Source: Dyadobacter jiangsuensis
GTDB lineage: Bacteria > Bacteroidota > Bacteroidia > Cytophagales > Spirosomataceae
DNA: 64,000 nt
Assembly: GCF_003014695.1 (NCBI RefSeq)
Contig: NZ_PYAS01000002.1
Location: forward strand, 434,001 to 498,000
Reading direction: 5' to 3'
How positions within the stretch are numbered: the first letter of the stretch is position 1; each line of letters starts with the position of its first letter. Shown here piece by piece: positions 26,234 through 35,707 of this stretch. Under the pieces are notes generated by a model. It did not search any database and was not told the DNA's origin. It was given only the letters and a program-made list of their open reading frames with translations. The position numbers were made by a program, and so were the translations under genes.

Positions 26234-28380
26234 ATTGTCTGTTGCTATTCGTTTCGCCGGCCGTTTTTGCCCAAAAGAACATACAGGGCAAGGTGACCGA
26301 TCACAAAGGAAATGCACTGCCCGGCGCGAATGTATTCCTGAAAGGTACCTACGACGGCGGTACCACCGACGCGAACGGCGTTTTCGCATTTCAGACCTCG
26401 GAGTCCGACACCGCAACGTTGGCAGCGAGTTATGTAGGATTTGAGGTTTTTGAAAAGAAGGTTAATCTGAAAGAAGGTATTCCGGCAATGACGATCAAGC
26501 TTGAAGAACTAGCCAACGAACTGAATACCGTGGTGATTACCGCAGGGGCATTCGAGGCGTCGGATGAAAAGCGGATGGCCATGCTGAAACCGCTGGATAT
26601 TGTGACTACGGCGGGCGCGGCGGCGGATATTACCGGGGCAATGCAATTCCTCCCGGGTGCGCAGCGGGTAGGGGAGCAGGAGGGGCTATTTGTAAGAGGT
26701 GGCTCCGGGCAGGAAACCAAGATCGTCATTGACGGGATGATCGTTCAGAACCCGTTTTTCAGCTCGCTGCCCGATGTGCAGTCGCGGGGGCGGTTCAATC
26801 CATTTATGTTTAAAGGCACTTCATTCAGCACGGGCGGTTATTCGGCGCAGTACGGGCAGGCATTGTCGTCGGTATTGCTGCTGAATACGACCGATAAAAT
26901 CAGTAATAATGGATTGGGGATCAGTCTCAACCTCGCAAACGCGGGTTTGAATTATGATTACTCCAACAAAAACCAGTCGGTGTCGGCGGTTGTGTATTAT
27001 GGCAATTTGCGGCCGCTGTTCAAGCTGGTAAAGCAGAATGTGGAATGGATTCACGCGCCGGAATTCAAAGGCTCTTCGCTGACTTACCGCTGGAAACCGA
27101 CAAAAAATGGCGTGCTGAAAGTCTACGGCATGTACTCCGACAGCCATTTGAGCATGAATAGCAAAGATCCATCGTCGGATACTGGCAAAATGCGGTTAGT
27201 TTTGAAAAACAACAATGCATTTACCACCAGCACCTACACCGATTCCTGGGCCGACGGTCGCTGGACTTTGAACTCGGGCCTTTCACACAGCCGCAACAAG
27301 GACAATATGACCTGGGACGGCGTCAACTTCGACCGCTTCGACGAGCGTACGCAGGCGCGCATCGTACTCACACGCCTGCTCACGGGGAACAATACCATCC
27401 TTTTCGGTGCCGAGGCACATGCAATCAATATCGGCAACGGCGTGGATGGTACATTATATAAGCTGAAAGACCGCTATGCCGCCGGGTTTGTGGAGTCGGA
27501 AATTTACATTACCCGGGCACTGGCAGGACGGGTCGGCGTGCGAAGCGAGTATTCGTCCGTGATCAGCCGTGCTAATGTTGCTCCCAGATTGTCGTTTGCT
27601 TACAAAACCGGACGTTACAGCCAGATTTCCCTCGCAGCAGGGCAGTTTTACCAAAACCCGGATTACAGGTATTTGTATTTAAATAAATCCCTCAAATACG
27701 AGCGGGCCGATCATTTGATCCTCAATTACCAGATCATTAAAAACCAGCGCACATTCCGCGTCGAGACATTCTATAAAAATTACGCGCAGCTCGTCCGCGA
27801 ATTCACCGGCCAGCCCTACGACGCCGATCCCTACCGCTTTCCATGGGGCACAACCAACAACGGCGGCGACGGTTACGCCCGCGGTTTCGACTTTTTCTGG
27901 CGCGATCAGAAATCCATTAAAAACCTCGATTACTGGGTTACTTACAGTTTTGTGGATTCGAAACGACTTTTCCAGCAATATCAGCAATCGGCTACACCGA
28001 CATTCATTTCAAACCATAATATCAGCCTGATTACCAAAAAGTGGTTTGAAAAAGCCAAAACCAACCTCAGTGCAACCTACGCATTCACGAGCGGCCGGCC
28101 TTACTATAACCCCAACAATGACGAATTCCTGAAAGACCGCACACCCGCCGTGCATAATGTGAGCATTCAGGCGAGCAAGCTGCAAAGCATTAAAGGTAAC
28201 CTCGTGATATTTTACGCCACGGTCGATAATATCCTCAATACCCGCAATGTATTTACCTACCGCTATACACCCGACGGCAAAACACGCTACGCCGTGGGGC
28301 CGCAGAGTTATCGCAGCTTTTTTGTAGGCATGCAGATCATGCTTTCGAAAAAGGCCAAAGTGGAGAAAGACGATTTTTAA
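26221..28380 (+). CDS. TonB-dependent outer-membrane receptor with carboxypeptidase-like domain
   Basis: The ATG at 26221 gives 719 residues starting with a clear signal peptide (MKLFYCLLLFVSPAVFAQ). An ATG 15 codons upstream lies in the left arm of the hairpin and is less likely. After the signal come a carboxypeptidase-regulatory-like domain (about residues 20-105, GKVTDHKGNALPGANVFLKG) and a plug domain (about 110-220, GLFVRGGSGQETKIVIDG). A 22-strand-type barrel rich in aromatic strand ends runs to the C-terminal Phe. The segment LNTVVITAG may be the TonB box. No SusD partner is present, so the substrate is unknown. A small exported protein and a two-component pair follow at short spacing. 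Confidence 0.93.
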   Translation: MKLFYCLLLFVSPAVFAQKNIQGKVTDHKGNALPGANVFLKGTYDGGTTDANGVFAFQTSESDTATLAASYVGFEVFEKKVNLKEGIPAMTIKLEELANELNTVVITAGAFEASDEKRMAMLKPLDIVTTAGAAADITGAMQFLPGAQRVGEQEGLFVRGGSGQETKIVIDGMIVQNPFFSSLPDVQSRGRFNPFMFKGTSFSTGGYSAQYGQALSSVLLLNTTDKISNNGLGISLNLANAGLNYDYSNKNQSVSAVVYYGNLRPLFKLVKQNVEWIHAPEFKGSSLTYRWKPTKNGVLKVYGMYSDSHLSMNSKDPSSDTGKMRLVLKNNNAFTTSTYTDSWADGRWTLNSGLSHSRNKDNMTWDGVNFDRFDERTQARIVLTRLLTGNNTILFGAEAHAINIGNGVDGTLYKLKDRYAAGFVESEIYITRALAGRVGVRSEYSSVISRANVAPRLSFAYKTGRYSQISLAAGQFYQNPDYRYLYLNKSLKYERADHLILNYQIIKNQRTFRVETFYKNYAQLVREFTGQPYDADPYRFPWGTTNNGGDGYARGFDFFWRDQKSIKNLDYWVTYSFVDSKRLFQQYQQSATPTFISNHNISLITKKWFEKAKTNLSATYAFTSGRPYYNPNNDEFLKDRTPAVHNVSIQASKLQSIKGNLVIFYATVDNILNTRNVFTYRYTPDGKTRYAVGPQSYRSFFVGMQIMLSKKAKVEKDDF

Positions 28381-28417
28381 ACCATTCCATATTCAGCATT
28401 TTAAAACAAACAAAACA

Positions 28418-29074
28418 ATGAAAAAGCTATTGACAATCGCTCTGATGTTCGTGTTCGCAACCGGCATTGCATGGGCGCAGAACGAAAAGTATACCCAGGC
28501 CATGGGAGATGGTATCAAAGCATTATTGGCCATCGACCGCTCCAAGCCGGACCCGAAAAGCCTGGTCGATATCGCCAACCGCTTCGAACGCATTGCCGCG
28601 GCAGAGCCGAAAGAGTGGTTGCCGAAATACTATGCGGCCTATGCCAATGTGTTGCTGGGCTTTGTAGCGCCAACCCTGACGGAAAAAGATCAGTATCTGG
28701 ATAAAGCAAATGCCTTATTGAAAGACGCGGAAGGGATTGCAGGAAAACCGAACGATGAAATTGAGATTTTGAAAGCATATCAATCCCAAATACATCTGGC
28801 CGCCGATCCGATGAACCGCTGGCAGGCGGATGGGGAGAAGTTTCAGGGCTTCCTGCAATCGGCGAAGTCGATCAATGCCGAGAACCCGCGGATTTATTAC
28901 CTGGAAGGTTCGAGTCTGTTTTTTACACCCGAGGAATATGGCGGCGGGAAAAAGGTGGCGAAGCCGATGCTCGAAAAAGCACAACAGAAATTCAGCGCCT
29001 TTAAACCGGAAACTGCTATTCACCCGGATTGGGGCAAAATGGAAACCGAATGGATGCTTTCTCAGACAAACTGA
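28418..29074 (+). CDS. Small exported protein, TPR-like, of unknown function
   Basis: The 218-residue protein has a signal peptide (MKKLLTIALMFVFATGIAWA). The mature part is mostly helical with a repeat-like pattern of Ala, Leu and Tyr (WLPKYYAAYANVLLGFVAP, then RIYYLEGSSLFFTPEEYGGG), compatible with two or three TPR-like helical pairs. It lies 37 bases after the receptor and 25 bases before the histidine kinase, so the four genes probably form one operon. It could be a periplasmic partner of the receptor or an input for the kinase; both are inferences. Confidence 0.85.
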   Translation: MKKLLTIALMFVFATGIAWAQNEKYTQAMGDGIKALLAIDRSKPDPKSLVDIANRFERIAAAEPKEWLPKYYAAYANVLLGFVAPTLTEKDQYLDKANALLKDAEGIAGKPNDEIEILKAYQSQIHLAADPMNRWQADGEKFQGFLQSAKSINAENPRIYYLEGSSLFFTPEEYGGGKKVAKPMLEKAQQKFSAFKPETAIHPDWGKMETEWMLSQTN

Positions 29075-29099
29075 TATTAACGTTTAGGGTTTAAGTAGC

Positions 29100-30548
29100 A
29101 TGGACGACAACAAGACGAAGCCGTTGCGCATGACAGCCTCATCGCTGGACGGAAGGGATTTCAGTAACATGGATCTGGAAAATGCAGATTTCAGCTTTTC
29201 GAGTTTGAAGGATATTAACTTCGACGGGGCTAATCTGCGCAATGCAAAACTTCGTTTCTCGGCCCTCGACCGGACGACTTTCCGAAACGCCGATCTGCGC
29301 AATGCGGATCTGAGTTTCAGCAGTTTGTCGGACGTGGATTTGAGCGGGGCAAAGGTAGAGGGGGCTAATTTCAGTTTTACTTCACAGGAAAGATCATTCA
29401 ACTGGCAGGATTTCAGCCTGATCGCCATTATCCAGAACCAGGGTTGGGTAGGTACGCTCGTGGCGGCTATTCTCGGCGCGGTGATATTGTATGGGTTTAA
29501 TGCGATCGCATATTTCACTGCCGAGTTGTCATTCACCGAAGAGCCTATCCGGCTGGCTTTCTATAAATACCTGGTGATTCTCAACATCGCTACGGGCGTA
29601 TGCACGATCCTCGTCACACAGGGGCTTACTACCTGGCTGGACATGATCATCAAAAGCCTGCTGGCCAAGCATATTATCCTGTCGATCATCATCTTTTTGT
29701 TCGACAGCATGCTGGCAGTAGCAGTGCATTACTTTTTTGCTGCTGACATCGTGAACCAATACGTCGCGCGTTACCCGTCCGAGCCTTCGCAGAATGCGCC
29801 CTGGTACTGGTACGCGTGGGCGCCCGTGGCGATCGCGAACGTGTTTTACTTCCTGAGCCGTGAGGGCAGGCAGATTTCACGGAAGATTTCGGATCAGGAA
29901 TATCAATTGCTGAATCTTGAAAAACTGAAAACCCGGGCTGAGCTGGACGCATTGCAGGCCCGCATTAACCCGCATTTTTTATATAACTCCCTCAACAGCA
30001 TTGCCAGCCTCGTGCACGAGAATCCTGACAAAGCCGAGGAAATGACGCTGCTGCTTTCCAAACTGTTCCGCTACACCACGGGCAGGAAGACGAGCGATTA
30101 CTTTGATACCATCGAAAACGAGCTGGAAATGGTGGAAACCTACCTGCAAGTAGAGAAGGTGCGGTTCGGCGACCGGTTGAGGTTTACGGTGGAAGTAGAG
30201 GAGGAATCCCTCAAAAATCTGCAAGTACCTAAATTCATTTTGCAGCCGATCGTCGAGAATGCGATTAAGCACGGCGTCTCGCGTATGGCCGACCTGGGAA
30301 ATATCGTCGTGAAGATCTATGAAAAAGACCAGTGGCTGCATTTGTGTGTGCATGACAATGGTCCGGCATTTTCCGACACGCTTGGCGCCGGGTATGGCAT
30401 GCGCAGCATTCAGGATAAACTGAAACTGCTTTACGGTGACAATGCCCGTTTGGAATTGCTCAACCAACCGCACAAATCGGTTAATATTGCCATCCAGAAA
30501 TCTGCTATTGAAAACCATCAACAATCCAATCATGCTTTTTCCGCTTAA
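29100..30548 (+). CDS. LytS-type sensor histidine kinase with N-terminal pentapeptide-repeat domain
   Basis: The 482-residue protein has an unusual layout. Residues 15-94 are sixteen consecutive pentapeptides of the (A/D/S/N)(L/F)xxx type (for example DLENA, NLRNA, DLRNA, DLSGA), enough for four coils of a right-handed beta helix. About four membrane segments follow (near 117-140, 152-176, 191-214, 234-252). Then come a linker helix and a His_kinase domain with INPHFLYNSLNSIASLV (phosphohistidine H292), and an ATPase with N box FILQPIVENAIKHGV (379-393) and G box GAGYGMRSIQDKL. There is no signal peptide, so the repeat helix is probably cytoplasmic. The stop overlaps the response-regulator start. 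Confidence 0.93.
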   Translation: MDDNKTKPLRMTASSLDGRDFSNMDLENADFSFSSLKDINFDGANLRNAKLRFSALDRTTFRNADLRNADLSFSSLSDVDLSGAKVEGANFSFTSQERSFNWQDFSLIAIIQNQGWVGTLVAAILGAVILYGFNAIAYFTAELSFTEEPIRLAFYKYLVILNIATGVCTILVTQGLTTWLDMIIKSLLAKHIILSIIIFLFDSMLAVAVHYFFAADIVNQYVARYPSEPSQNAPWYWYAWAPVAIANVFYFLSREGRQISRKISDQEYQLLNLEKLKTRAELDALQARINPHFLYNSLNSIASLVHENPDKAEEMTLLLSKLFRYTTGRKTSDYFDTIENELEMVETYLQVEKVRFGDRLRFTVEVEEESLKNLQVPKFILQPIVENAIKHGVSRMADLGNIVVKIYEKDQWLHLCVHDNGPAFSDTLGAGYGMRSIQDKLKLLYGDNARLELLNQPHKSVNIAIQKSAIENHQQSNHAFSA

Positions 30549-31314
30549 AACGATCCTGATCGACGACGAACAGCTTGCATTGAGCCGCCTCAGAAGGCTG
30601 CTCGAAAAGCATCCCGACACTTTCGACATCGTGTCGGAAGCGAAAAACGGCGCCGAAGGATTGGTTGAAATAGACAAACATCATCCCGACGTTATTTTCC
30701 TGGACATCGAAATGCCGCTGCTGAATGGCTTCGAAATGCTTTCCAAACTCACCAAAATGCCTTTGGTGGTGTTTTCGACGGCTTACGACCAATATGCGAT
30801 CCGCGCATTTGAAGAAAACTCTGTGGATTACCTGCTGAAACCGGTGGAAAACGACCGGTTGATGAAGACTATCGAAAAGATTAAGAATATTACCCAGGCC
30901 GGGAACGGCCATTCGGGGAATTTCAATCCCTATTCCGAAAACCTGCTCAGGCTTTTGGAAGAAATGAAGCCGAAGAAGGAAATATTTTCATTGTCGGTGA
31001 AATCCGGCGATCGCATTCTGCTGATCCCGATGACGGAGATCACCCATTTCGAGGCGGAAGAGAAATACGTTTTCCTTAATACGCTCGACGGGCAGAAATA
31101 CCTGCTCAACTACACGCTGACTTCGCTCGAAGAAAAGCTCCCCAAGCATTACCTGCGCGTGAGCCGCGCGGGGATTGTCAACTCCCACCATATCAAAGAA
31201 ATCCAGAAACACTTCAACGGCAAGTACGTGATCGTGATGCGCGATCGCAAGGCTTCGCAAGTCACCAGCGGGAGTACGTACGGTGACGCGATCCGCCATC
31301 TTCTTGATAATTAA
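30532..31314 (+). CDS. LytTR-family response regulator
   Basis: The start at 30532 (MLFPLKTILIDDEQLALSRL) overlaps the kinase gene by 17 bases; in-frame upstream codons lie inside the kinase and do not fit the family. The 260-residue protein has a receiver domain with phospho-acceptor D58 (FLDIEMP). A LytTR DNA-binding domain occupies about residues 150-260 (ITHFEAEEKYVFLNTLDG, YLRVSRAGIVNSHHI). It is the cognate partner of the kinase. Targets are unknown; the adjacent receptor operon is the obvious candidate. Confidence 0.96.
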   Translation: MLFPLKTILIDDEQLALSRLRRLLEKHPDTFDIVSEAKNGAEGLVEIDKHHPDVIFLDIEMPLLNGFEMLSKLTKMPLVVFSTAYDQYAIRAFEENSVDYLLKPVENDRLMKTIEKIKNITQAGNGHSGNFNPYSENLLRLLEEMKPKKEIFSLSVKSGDRILLIPMTEITHFEAEEKYVFLNTLDGQKYLLNYTLTSLEEKLPKHYLRVSRAGIVNSHHIKEIQKHFNGKYVIVMRDRKASQVTSGSTYGDAIRHLLDN

Positions 31315-31631
31315 TCGAATTACACCCTGATTGTACCGGAATATTCATTTTGTAGACCTGATTCTTATTCCTAAATTGCGCCCTCGTTTAAATTTCCATT
31401 GCTATTTTGGAAGTTAATGCATTGTCCATCAGGGTTTTCTGATAGGCTGGCGATGGGCGCTGGAAGGAATTGTGCAGTTTTTCGGCACACATTGACAGGT
31501 TGCTGCGTATTGGTTTACTGGCAAAGTGATTCCTGAAATAACCCGGAGCGGCTGAAAATCATTCCCGATGGCCAGCTCTTCGTTCGTATTGTTTTTGTTT
31601 TGTTAAAAAAGGTTAAAAGGAGTCAGGAGTA
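31315..31631. other. 317-base spacer upstream of uppS
   Basis: No coding region, clear terminator or strong inverted repeat is visible. The last 40 bases are T- and A-rich with AAAAGGAGTCAGGAGTA before the uppS start, a good Shine-Dalgarno sequence. The region presumably holds the promoter of the uppS-bamA-skp operon, but no exact TAnnTTTG box was found. Confidence 0.5.
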
Positions 31632-32384
31632 ATGAAGGAGCTCATTGATACGGGCAATCTGCCAAAACACATAGCCGTTATCATGGACGGTAACGGAAGA
31701 TGGGCCCAAAACCAGGGAGCAGCGCGTGTGTTTGGTCACCGTAATGCGATCAAGGCGGTGAGGGAAGTGACGGAAGGATGTGCGGAGCTCGGGGTTTCTT
31801 GTCTGACGTTGTATGCTTTTTCAACCGAAAACTGGGCTCGCCCGGAGTTTGAAGTAAGAGCGCTGATGGAACTGCTCGTGCAATCGATCGGCAACGAGCT
31901 GCCCACGATGATGAAAAACAATGTGAAGCTCGATACGATCGGAGATACGGCAAGCCTTCCTAAGAGTTGCCAAAACCAGTTGGGAAAAGCCATCGAGGCG
32001 ACACGCAACAATACGGGCCTGAATCTCATCTTGGCATTGGGTTACAGTGGCAAGTGGGACATTACCCAGGCAGCACGCAAAATCGCCGAGGATGTTCGTA
32101 ACGGCGTTTTGCTACCCGAAGAAATCAATGAAGAAGTAGTAGCAGGTAATTTGTCGACGGGCAGCCGCCCCGAGGTGGACCTGATGCTGCGGACAGGCGG
32201 TGACCACAGGATCAGCAACTTCCTGCTTTGGCAACTGGCATATTCTGAACTGTATTTTTATGAGGATCTTTTCTGGCCCGACTTCCGCCGGGAGCATTTG
32301 TACGAGGCGATACTTTCGTATCAGAACCGTGAAAGGCGCTTCGGCAAAACGGGAGAACAAATTAAAGCGAATGGTGCTAAGTAG
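31632..32384 (+). CDS. uppS: Isoprenyl transferase (undecaprenyl diphosphate synthase)
   Basis: The enzyme makes the C55 lipid carrier for peptidoglycan and other surface polymers. The 250-residue product has HIAVIMDGNGRWA with the catalytic D19, the VFGHRNA motif, TLYAFSTENWARP and the C-terminal RTGGDHRISNFLLWQ with the following YSELYF. Length is normal. It leads directly (6 bases) into bamA. Confidence 0.97.
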   Translation: MKELIDTGNLPKHIAVIMDGNGRWAQNQGAARVFGHRNAIKAVREVTEGCAELGVSCLTLYAFSTENWARPEFEVRALMELLVQSIGNELPTMMKNNVKLDTIGDTASLPKSCQNQLGKAIEATRNNTGLNLILALGYSGKWDITQAARKIAEDVRNGVLLPEEINEEVVAGNLSTGSRPEVDLMLRTGGDHRISNFLLWQLAYSELYFYEDLFWPDFRREHLYEAILSYQNRERRFGKTGEQIKANGAK

Positions 32385-32390
32385 AATTAT

Positions 32391-34988
32391 ATGAACCCAG
32401 TGAAAAATTTGAATAAATCATTAGCACACCTCAAAGGCCTTTCCGCATTACTCCTTTTGTGCTGCTGCATTTCTGTACAGGCACAGCGTGTAGGCCTCGG
32501 CGGCGCTAAACCAACGGCGGCCCCGACGAACCTCGGCATTGATCCGGCCAATCCCAAAGAATACACCATCGCAGAAGTGACCGTTTCGGGTACCCAGTTC
32601 CTCGACCCGAATTCGATGATCTCCATTTCCGGTTTGAAGCCGGGCGATAAAATCCGCATTCCAGGGCCTGCAGTGACTTCATCCATCAAAAAAATGATGG
32701 ATTTCGGTACGCTGGATGATGTGGAAATCATGGCGACCAAGATCGAAGGCGAGAAGGTTTGGTTGAATATCCACATTAAAGAGCGTCCGAGACTTTACAA
32801 AGTGTCTTTCTCGGGTATTCGGAAAGGCGAGCGCGAGACGCTGAATGACAAGGTGAAGCTGATTAAAGGCCGTGTGATCACGCCGACGATCATTAAAAAC
32901 ACCCAGCTGGTTATCAAGAAGTATTATATGGATAAGGGTTTTTACTATACCAAAGTAAAAGTCCTCCAAATCCCCGATTCAACCCGCGGTCAGGCTACTT
33001 TGAACTTCGCGATCACGAAGGGGAAGAAGGTTAAGATCCAGAAAATCAATATTGAAGGTAATACGGCTATCAGCGATCAGACGCTGAAACGTAAAATGAA
33101 AGGCACCAAGCAGCGCCGTATCGGCCGCCTTTTCAACCCATCGAAATACATTCCTAAAAAATACGACGAGGATAAGGAAAAGCTGATCTCGTACTACCGT
33201 AAAAACGGTTACCGCGATGCGACCATCCAGTTCGATACGATTATCAACGGTGATCAGACCATCAGCATCGATATGAAGATCGATGAGGGGCAGAAGTATT
33301 ATTACCGGAATATCTCCTGGTCGGGTAACTACCTGTATACCTCGGCGTACCTGAGCGAGCGCCTGGGCGTGAAGAAAGGGGATGTGTACAATCCTGAGGA
33401 ACTGGATAAGAAGATCAATGGTATTCCAGGATCTGACGTCAGCTCGATTTACATGGACGACGGTTACCTCTACTTCCACATCGAACCTACCGAAAGAGCC
33501 GTCGAAGGCGACTCGATCGACGTGGAACTTCGCATGTTTGAAGGTAAGCAAGCGACCATCAACCGCATTCTCCTGAACGGTAACACCAAAACCAGCGACC
33601 GCGTGGTATTGCGCGAGCTATTTACGCTGCCAGGTCAGAAATTCAGTAAAACGGAGATCATCAACACCCAGCGCCAGTTGTCGCAAATGGGTTATTTTGA
33701 CCCCGAGAAAATTCAGATCAACCCGATCCCGAACCAGGCCGATGGTACGGTGGATATCGAGTACACCGTGGAAGAAAAGCCATCTGACCAGATCGAGCTT
33801 TCCGGTGGTTGGGGAGGTTACATCGGTTTCGTAGGAACATTGGGTTTGGTTTTCAATAACTTCTCCATTAAAAACATTCCGAACCGTGAAACATGGCGTC
33901 CATTGCCTTCCGGTGACGGACAAAAGCTTTCATTGCGCTTCCAGGCGAATGGTAAGCAATACCAGACCTACTCGCTGTCGTTCAGCGAACCATGGTTGGG
34001 CGGTAAGAAGCCGATCAACTTCGGGGTTTCATTCCAGCGTACAGTTTACCGTATGACCGACCTTAGCTCATATTATGGCTACAACACGAGTGGTGGTGGC
34101 GGAAGAGTAAGCTACCGCGGAGGGTACTATAATAATGGTATTACCTTGTCTCTCGGTCGCCGTCTGAAAGAGCCGGACCGCAACCTTGTAATGACACACT
34201 CGCTGTCATACCAGCGCTACCGTCTCGACAGCCTTGACATTTTCCGGATCGGTTACAGCAAGGGTGTTTCAAACAACATTTCATTTAATACCACCATTTC
34301 GCGGAATACTTTGAGTGATTTCCAATTCCCGAGAAGTGGTAGCAATATCTCTTTGAGCGCGACTTTCACACCGCCTTACTCGGTGTTCAGGAAGAAAGCA
34401 TTCTCTGACAAAACCGATACTTACCGCTGGGTTGAATACCACAAATGGATGTTCGATGCGAGCTATTATGCGACTATCGTAGGTAAGCTCGTCATGAGCA
34501 CCCGCGCGCACATGGGTTTCCTGGGCGCGTACGGAAACAAGGTTGGTTACAGCCCGTTCGGCCGCTTCATTCTGGGTGGTTCGGGTCTGGCCGGTCAGGG
34601 TACATTCTCGCTCGCGGATCAGGATATTATCGGTCTTCGCGGTTACCAGGATCAGAAAGTTGGGCCATTGGCTGCTAACGGTTATCCTGCGTCAGGTGGA
34701 GGTATTGTTTATAACAAATATGTAATGGAACTTCGCTACCCTGTTTCGCTTAACCCGCAGGCGACGATTTTCGTACTCGGTTTTGCAGAAGGCGGTAACA
34801 ACTGGGGTAGTTACAGCGAGTTCAATCCTTTCGACTTGAAACGTTCAGCTGGTATTGGTGCGCGGATTTTCATGCCGGCATTCGGTTTGCTCGGTATCGA
34901 CTGGGGTTATGGATTCGACAAAATCCAGGGACAGACCACCCGGAGCGGGCCACAGTTCCACTTTACAATCGGGCAGCAGATCAGATAA
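32391..34988 (+). CDS. bamA: Outer membrane protein assembly factor BamA
   Basis: BamA inserts beta-barrel proteins into the outer membrane. The 865-residue protein has a signal peptide (LSALLLLCCCISVQA), then a series of POTRA domains (about residues 60-460; motifs such as IQKINIEGNTAISDQTLKRK and INRILLNGNTKTSDRVVLRE). A 16-strand Omp85 barrel runs to the C-terminus (FHFTIGQQIR). The barrel contains the conserved loop region GSGLAGQGTFSLADQDIIGL and a GLRGYQDQ motif near the usual VRGF-like lid-lock position. It is placed before two skp genes, as in many Bacteroidota. Confidence 0.96.
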   Translation: MNPVKNLNKSLAHLKGLSALLLLCCCISVQAQRVGLGGAKPTAAPTNLGIDPANPKEYTIAEVTVSGTQFLDPNSMISISGLKPGDKIRIPGPAVTSSIKKMMDFGTLDDVEIMATKIEGEKVWLNIHIKERPRLYKVSFSGIRKGERETLNDKVKLIKGRVITPTIIKNTQLVIKKYYMDKGFYYTKVKVLQIPDSTRGQATLNFAITKGKKVKIQKINIEGNTAISDQTLKRKMKGTKQRRIGRLFNPSKYIPKKYDEDKEKLISYYRKNGYRDATIQFDTIINGDQTISIDMKIDEGQKYYYRNISWSGNYLYTSAYLSERLGVKKGDVYNPEELDKKINGIPGSDVSSIYMDDGYLYFHIEPTERAVEGDSIDVELRMFEGKQATINRILLNGNTKTSDRVVLRELFTLPGQKFSKTEIINTQRQLSQMGYFDPEKIQINPIPNQADGTVDIEYTVEEKPSDQIELSGGWGGYIGFVGTLGLVFNNFSIKNIPNRETWRPLPSGDGQKLSLRFQANGKQYQTYSLSFSEPWLGGKKPINFGVSFQRTVYRMTDLSSYYGYNTSGGGGRVSYRGGYYNNGITLSLGRRLKEPDRNLVMTHSLSYQRYRLDSLDIFRIGYSKGVSNNISFNTTISRNTLSDFQFPRSGSNISLSATFTPPYSVFRKKAFSDKTDTYRWVEYHKWMFDASYYATIVGKLVMSTRAHMGFLGAYGNKVGYSPFGRFILGGSGLAGQGTFSLADQDIIGLRGYQDQKVGPLAANGYPASGGGIVYNKYVMELRYPVSLNPQATIFVLGFAEGGNNWGSYSEFNPFDLKRSAGIGARIFMPAFGLLGIDWGYGFDKIQGQTTRSGPQFHFTIGQQIR

Positions 34989-35042
34989 TAATCTGACGGG
35001 GGGATTCGTTAAGAGGTTTGCAAATTATATTAGCAGCTTGGC

Positions 35043-35696
35043 ATGAAGAAGATTTTTATTTTACTAGTTTTGTCAATTCTATGCAGTTCAGCACTATATG
35101 CCCAGAAGATCGGGTATACGGACATGGAATTCATAACCAGTAAAATGCCCGAATACCAGGCTGCGCAGACAGAGATGAAGAAATTCTCTGATAAGTGGGC
35201 GAAGGAAATCCAGGATAAGTTTGCCGAAATTGATCGCATGCAGCGTGCGTATATGGCGGAAGAAATTTTGCTGACGGACGAGTTGAAACGGAAGAGGCAG
35301 AGTGAAATAAAGGAAAAGGAGCTCGAAGCAGGAGAGTACAATAGCAAGATATTCGGTGTGGAAGGCCTGATGTTCCAGAAGAAAAAGGAACTGATGAAGC
35401 CCGTACTTGAAAAGGTACAACGCGCCGTGACCAAAGTTTGCAGCCAGCGCAGGCTCGATTTTATGTTTGATAAATCCAGCGATATTGGCATGCTCTACAC
35501 CAATCCGAAACATGACTATTCGGATTACGTGATGGAGGAGTTGGGGATTGATCCGAAGGCTAACAAAGCAGGAAATAATGATAAGACCGGTAGTAATGAC
35601 AAAACTGCCAAACCGGAAGAACCGGCTCAACAGCAGCCAGCCGCACCTTCGAAGAACTCACCAAAGCAAAAAAGTACAAACAGTAAACTTAAATAA
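35043..35696 (+). CDS. OmpH/Skp-family periplasmic chaperone, first copy
   Basis: Skp trimers hold unfolded outer-membrane proteins in the periplasm. The 217-residue protein has a signal peptide (MKKIFILLVLSILCSSALYAQ) and the typical opening KIGYTDMEFITSKMPEYQ. Two long helices rich in Lys, Glu and Gln form the coiled-coil tentacles, followed by a C-terminal strand region (LDFMFDKSSDIGMLYTNP). The last 40 residues are a low-complexity Asn/Lys/Pro/Gln tail. It lies 54 bases after bamA and 11 before a second copy. Confidence 0.93.
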   Translation: MKKIFILLVLSILCSSALYAQKIGYTDMEFITSKMPEYQAAQTEMKKFSDKWAKEIQDKFAEIDRMQRAYMAEEILLTDELKRKRQSEIKEKELEAGEYNSKIFGVEGLMFQKKKELMKPVLEKVQRAVTKVCSQRRLDFMFDKSSDIGMLYTNPKHDYSDYVMEELGIDPKANKAGNNDKTGSNDKTAKPEEPAQQQPAAPSKNSPKQKSTNSKLK

Positions 35697-35707
35697 GTAA
35701 CAAAGCA

